Source: Emmonsiellopsis sp. PD_33
Taxonomy: Eukaryota > Ascomycota > Eurotiomycetes > Onygenales > Ajellomycetaceae
Assembly: GCA_032988165.1 (NCBI GenBank)
Contig: JANTQF010000600.1
Coordinates: forward strand, 1-10,382
Length of the DNA stretch: 10,382 nucleotides
Direction: 5' to 3'
Made by a program: the position numbers and the translations under genes. The notes beneath the pieces were generated by a model. That model saw only the letters and a list, made by a program, of their open reading frames with translations, was not told where the DNA came from and did not search any database. This document shows positions 8,077 through 10,382 of this stretch, one piece after another (the stretch's first letter is position 1; the number at the start of each line of letters is the position of its first letter).

Positions 8077-8639
8077 GGGGAGCTGTTCAGAGGCATACAG
8101 GGCCCCTGGCATTAATAGTAGTATACCCCAGCAGAGTCAAACTTTCCATTTTGGCCCTTTTTCCCCGTTTATATACTAGTAGTCGTAAAATGCAAGCGGT
8201 TCGTACAGGTTTTTCAACAACGGAAAGACTCGTATATTCTGAATAGCATATCCAACCAAATATCGTTATACCATCATCGCCATCAAACCATCGCTATCCC
8301 GTAAAGCTCGAAATCTGAAAATCCACGAAATCTTCAACACTTTCCAGCTCACTGACAGTCTCAAAACTTCCAAGGTTGCGCTGGCGTCGAGGCAATCGCG
8401 ATATCACGTGACATTGAAATGGCGCCGGAAAAACCATTGTTGCGAGGCGACATCGAAGCTGCTGGCGACAACAGCCTGGACGAAGCTCGCTCCATCGCCA
8501 AAGCGCATACACCAGCTTCGACTTCTGCTTCACCTTCAGCTCGATTCTTGAAATACCCCAGATATCCAACGCGAGATATAAGCTCATAGCGTAATACTTG
8601 CCGTTCTCGCCCCGTCCCAGCACCCGCTCCCATCGTACC
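8077..8639 (+). promoter_or_regulatory. Region between the sedolisin gene and rpn12 (3' end, then promoter)
   Basis: The first 150-200 bp after the sedolisin stop should hold its 3' untranslated region. The rest should be the rpn12 promoter. Minus-strand open frames here (8294-8836, 8361-8633) overlap the start of rpn12 and look like shadows. I found no proteasome-associated control element (GGTGGCAAA or its complement). A palindromic TCACGTGA lies about 230 bp before the rpn12 ATG. Confidence 0.45.
8400..8411 (+). promoter_or_regulatory. TCACGTGA E-box-like palindrome upstream of rpn12
   Basis: This reads GATATCACGTGA on the gene strand and is identical to the 12-mer upstream of the cofactor C gene, in the same orientation relative to transcription. 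It could be a bHLH (Cbf1-like) site; function is inferred. Confidence 0.4.
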
Positions 8640-9593
8640 ATGGCATACGACAAGCTATCATCGCTCATCACCGAGCTCCAAACCACCCTCCAAACCAAAC
8701 AGCTCGCCGCAGCCACCACTCTCCTCAGCCGTGCCAAACGAGTGCTGCTCCAACTGAACGCCCTAATCCCCACCTCCTCCACCGCCCCCCAACTCATCTC
8801 CCTCGCCCGCGAAGTGCTCGAGCTCGGCGCCATCACCTCCCTCCGCCAAGAGGACTATGCCTCCTTCACCCGCTACTACCAACAACTACAACCCTTCTAC
8901 GACACCGAGCGACATCTCCAGTCGACGCAGCAGGGACAGAGTGGCGTCCAGACGAGCCAACGGAGCAAGATCACAGGGCTGTATTTGCTGTTTCTGCTGA
9001 GTATTGGGAATAATACGGATTTCCATACGGTGCTGGAGGGACTGGTGGTTGAGGCGTCGTTGAAGGGCTATCATATTGAGGATGATCCGTATATTAAGTA
9101 TCCTGTTGAGCTGGAGAGGAGTTTGATGGAGGGCAGCTATGATAAGGTGTGGCGGGAGACGAAGTCGGAGAGGGTGCCGTCGGAGGACTTTGGAATATTT
9201 TCCTCGGTATGTGTTCTATGCGGCCATGGAGGTTGCAAATGCATATATGCCATCCTCCTTGATACATTTTGGTCACTGCTAATAATAACATTTCAGGTAC
9301 TTGTTGGCACAATCCGAAGTGAAATCGCGGATTGCTCCGAAAAGGCATATCCATCTCTCCCCATTTCGAACGCAAAGAACCTCCTCTTCCTCGACTCTGA
9401 AGGCGCCGTTGTCGAATTTGCCCAGGCCCGTGGCTGGATCCTTAAGGATGGAAGAATATACTTCCCTCAACCAGAAGCAGCCCAGGGAGAGCCTGTTGCG
9501 GGACAACGATCAGAGAAGGATATCTTGCATGCCAGCGGCTCGATTATCGAGAATGCGATTGGGTACGCGAGGGAATTGGAGACGATCGTGTAG
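8640..9593 (+). CDS. rpn12: 26S proteasome regulatory particle lid subunit Rpn12 (PSMD8)
   Basis: Rpn12 is a structural lid subunit of the 19S regulatory particle; in the family its arrival completes the lid and licenses lid-base joining. Exons 8640-9206 and 9297-9593 give 287 aa, close to the yeast protein. The N-terminal half is helical and Leu/Ala/Gln-rich. From about residue 115 come the family stretches LYLLFLLSIGNNTDFHTVLE, DPYIKYPVELERSLMEGSYD and VWRETKSERVPSEDF. After the splice, GTIRSEIADCSEKAYPSLPI and NAKNLLFLDSEGAVVEFAQ lead to the winged-helix end GWILKDGRIYFP of the PCI-type domain. The ATG at 8640 has a strong context (ACCATGG) and is the first in frame. The gene is intact. 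Codon use in the first half is much more C-ending than in the second half. Confidence 0.95.
   Translation: MAYDKLSSLITELQTTLQTKQLAAATTLLSRAKRVLLQLNALIPTSSTAPQLISLAREVLELGAITSLRQEDYASFTRYYQQLQPFYDTERHLQSTQQGQSGVQTSQRSKITGLYLLFLLSIGNNTDFHTVLEGLVVEASLKGYHIEDDPYIKYPVELERSLMEGSYDKVWRETKSERVPSEDFGIFSSVCVLCGHGGCKCIYAILLDTFWSLLIITFQVLVGTIRSEIADCSEKAYPSLPISNAKNLLFLDSEGAVVEFAQARGWILKDGRIYFPQPEAAQGEPVAGQRSEKDILHASGSIIENAIGYARELETIV
9207..9296 (+). other. In-frame, stop-free intron of rpn12 (90 bp)
   Basis: The donor is GTATGT, the branch site TGCTAATAA lies at 9278-9286 and the acceptor is TTTCAG, phase 0. Splicing joins ...EDFGIFSS to VLVGTIRSEI, as expected for the family. Because 90 is divisible by three and no stop occurs, unspliced RNA would encode a 317-residue variant with 30 extra residues, Cys-rich at the start. 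Confidence 0.93.
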
Positions 9594-9901
9594 TTGCGAG
9601 CCGTTCTCCTTTGTTTTGGAAGTCGTTTTTGGTGCCCTTTTCCCCCTTAGGAAATGCTGGAGAGATTGAGCTGTACAACATATTATGCAGTGCGGTCCCT
9701 TGAAGCCCCTATTGCTTGTTTTTTTATGTATGTCAAGCGATTACGTTCTGTTTTGCCTCGCCTTGTCGCATCATATAGTTAAATAGATGAGACTCCTCTT
9801 CATGACTTCTATCACAGCATATATTTTGTCCCATATACCATTTCCATCTTTGCCATTCTCCGCAATAGGAAAAGATAGGAACCATCATAACAACACAAAA
9901 C
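9594..9901. other. Convergent 3' region between rpn12 and the Dph7-like gene
   Basis: About 300 bp separate two genes transcribed towards each other. It contains a T-run (about 9719-9725) and A/T-rich stretches that could hold polyadenylation signals for both. I see no gene, RNA or repeat in it. Confidence 0.5.
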
Positions 9902-10382
9902 TCAAACACAAGCCTTCCAAACACAAACCCTCTTATCATAAAAGCTGCTGGAAACACACAATAACTCCTCCCCCTTCCCCTTCCCCTCCCCCTCCCACAC
10001 CCCCGATGCATAATTCATACTCTCATGCTCCGTAAACTCCGCCAACACCTCAACATCCCACTCCCCAAACACCCCCTTCCCCTTCCCCTCCCCCTCCCCC
10101 TCCCCGCCCATCACACACCTAACCCTCACCACCCTCGTCCCAGCATGCATACAACTCGCCAGAACCAAATACCTCTTCTCCACCCCCACCTCCTCAACCC
10201 TAACAACCTCCAACCTCCACACCCCACCCACAAGCCCCATCTCCGCCAGCACCCCCCCCCGCCCCCAACCCCCCCACACAACCCCCGTCCCCCGCCACAC
10301 CCCCTACTCTTCCCCCCCCGACGCTCCCTCGCCCTTCCCACGCTATCCGACACGGGTGTCGCTGCCGGTGGTCACGCCACTG
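9902..10382 (-). CDS. DPH7: Dph7-like WD40 protein (diphthamide pathway), C-terminal part, runs off the window
   Basis: In the family Dph7 is the methylesterase that demethylates the diphthine intermediate on elongation factor 2 before the final amidation to diphthamide. The readable part ends at TGA 9904-9902 and shows VLAEMGLVGGVWRLEV, then RYLVLASCMHAG, then EFTEHESMNYASGV, then VSSSFYDKRVCVWKA, the order expected at the C-terminus of Dph7-type WD40 proteins. Two Gly-Glu/Gly-Lys inserts (GEGEGEGKGKG and GEGKGKGEE) come from G-rich tracts and lie in loops between conserved strands. Upstream of about 10252 the minus strand is extremely G-rich and I cannot follow the conserved sequence. The same frame meets TAG codons near 10309 and 10345. 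A short intron ending at GAGTAG, or a homopolymer length error, could explain this. The start lies outside the window. Confidence 0.72.
9970..9996 (-). repeat. G-rich tract A, one copy of a 27-bp repeat in the Dph7-like gene
   Basis: The C-rich plus strand (mixed runs of 3-5 C separated by T or TT) is identical over 27 bp to 10072-10098. On the coding strand it gives at least four G-runs with 1-2 nt loops, which could fold as a G-quadruplex, and encodes Gly-Glu/Gly-Lys repeats. Confidence 0.8.
10072..10098 (-). repeat. G-rich tract B, second copy of the 27-bp repeat in the Dph7-like gene
   Basis: Identical to 9970-9996 and extended by further GGGGGA units to about 10105. It is read in the same frame, so both copies encode the same Gly-Glu/Gly-Lys sequence about 34 codons apart. 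Confidence 0.8.

Noticed and set aside
8294..8836. Minus-strand frames across the rpn12 promoter and start
   Set aside because: Antisense shadows of the rpn12 N-terminus, rich in Arg/Ser/Val with no domain.
1..10382. A CRISPR array, tRNA, rRNA or biosynthetic gene cluster
   Set aside because: No spaced direct repeats, no tRNA T-loop or acceptor pairing, no rRNA match, and the genes are unrelated housekeeping or secretory functions.

Overview
The window is nuclear DNA of a filamentous ascomycete, probably a mould related to Aspergillus or Penicillium. Supporting signs are short spliceosomal introns of 73 to 119 bp with GT..AG ends and, where visible, CTAAY branch sites, ATG contexts of the fungal type, and a gene set (tubulin cofactor C, a secreted sedolisin, proteasome subunit Rpn12, a Dph7-like WD40 protein) with strongly fungal protein sequence. 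The genus is an inference.

Layout. 1-391 holds no recognised gene. 392-1801 (minus strand) is a complete four-exon gene for tubulin-binding cofactor C, 395 aa after splicing. 1802-2743 is its upstream region. 2744-5612 is an inserted 2,869-bp Mutator-like (MULE) DNA transposon. It has imperfect terminal inverted repeats of about 145 bp, an exact 9-bp target duplication (TGATTCCTC) and a dead transposase frame on the plus strand. 5613-6160 is the promoter side of the next gene. 6161-8076 (plus) is a complete two-exon sedolisin (S53 tripeptidyl-peptidase type), 598 aa, whose catalytic serine codon is split by the intron. 8077-8639 is the rpn12 promoter region. 8640-9593 (plus) is rpn12, 287 aa, with one in-frame stop-free 90-bp intron. 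9594-9901 is a convergent 3' region. 9902-10382 (minus) is the C-terminal part of a Dph7-like WD40 gene that leaves the window at the right edge.

The host genes are unrelated housekeeping or secretory functions and do not form a cluster. The most unusual content is the transposon. By eye it has no CpG dinucleotide at all across its 2,869 bp, although the flanks have many. The two inverted repeats show CA opposite TG at four matching positions, which points to ancestral CpG. A hexamer repeat in the transposase alternates only between GCA and GTG codons, as expected from decayed GCG. The transposase still reads in one continuous frame of about 730 codons, interrupted by roughly 40 stop codons and no visible frameshift. 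This is the picture of a genome-defence (RIP-like or methylation-driven) erasure acting chiefly at CpG. The intact CpG across the left junction and the perfect target duplication raise the possibility that the copy was mutated before it landed here.

No convincingly new multi-gene system is present. All splice sites, motifs and counts were read by hand; nothing was searched against a database.
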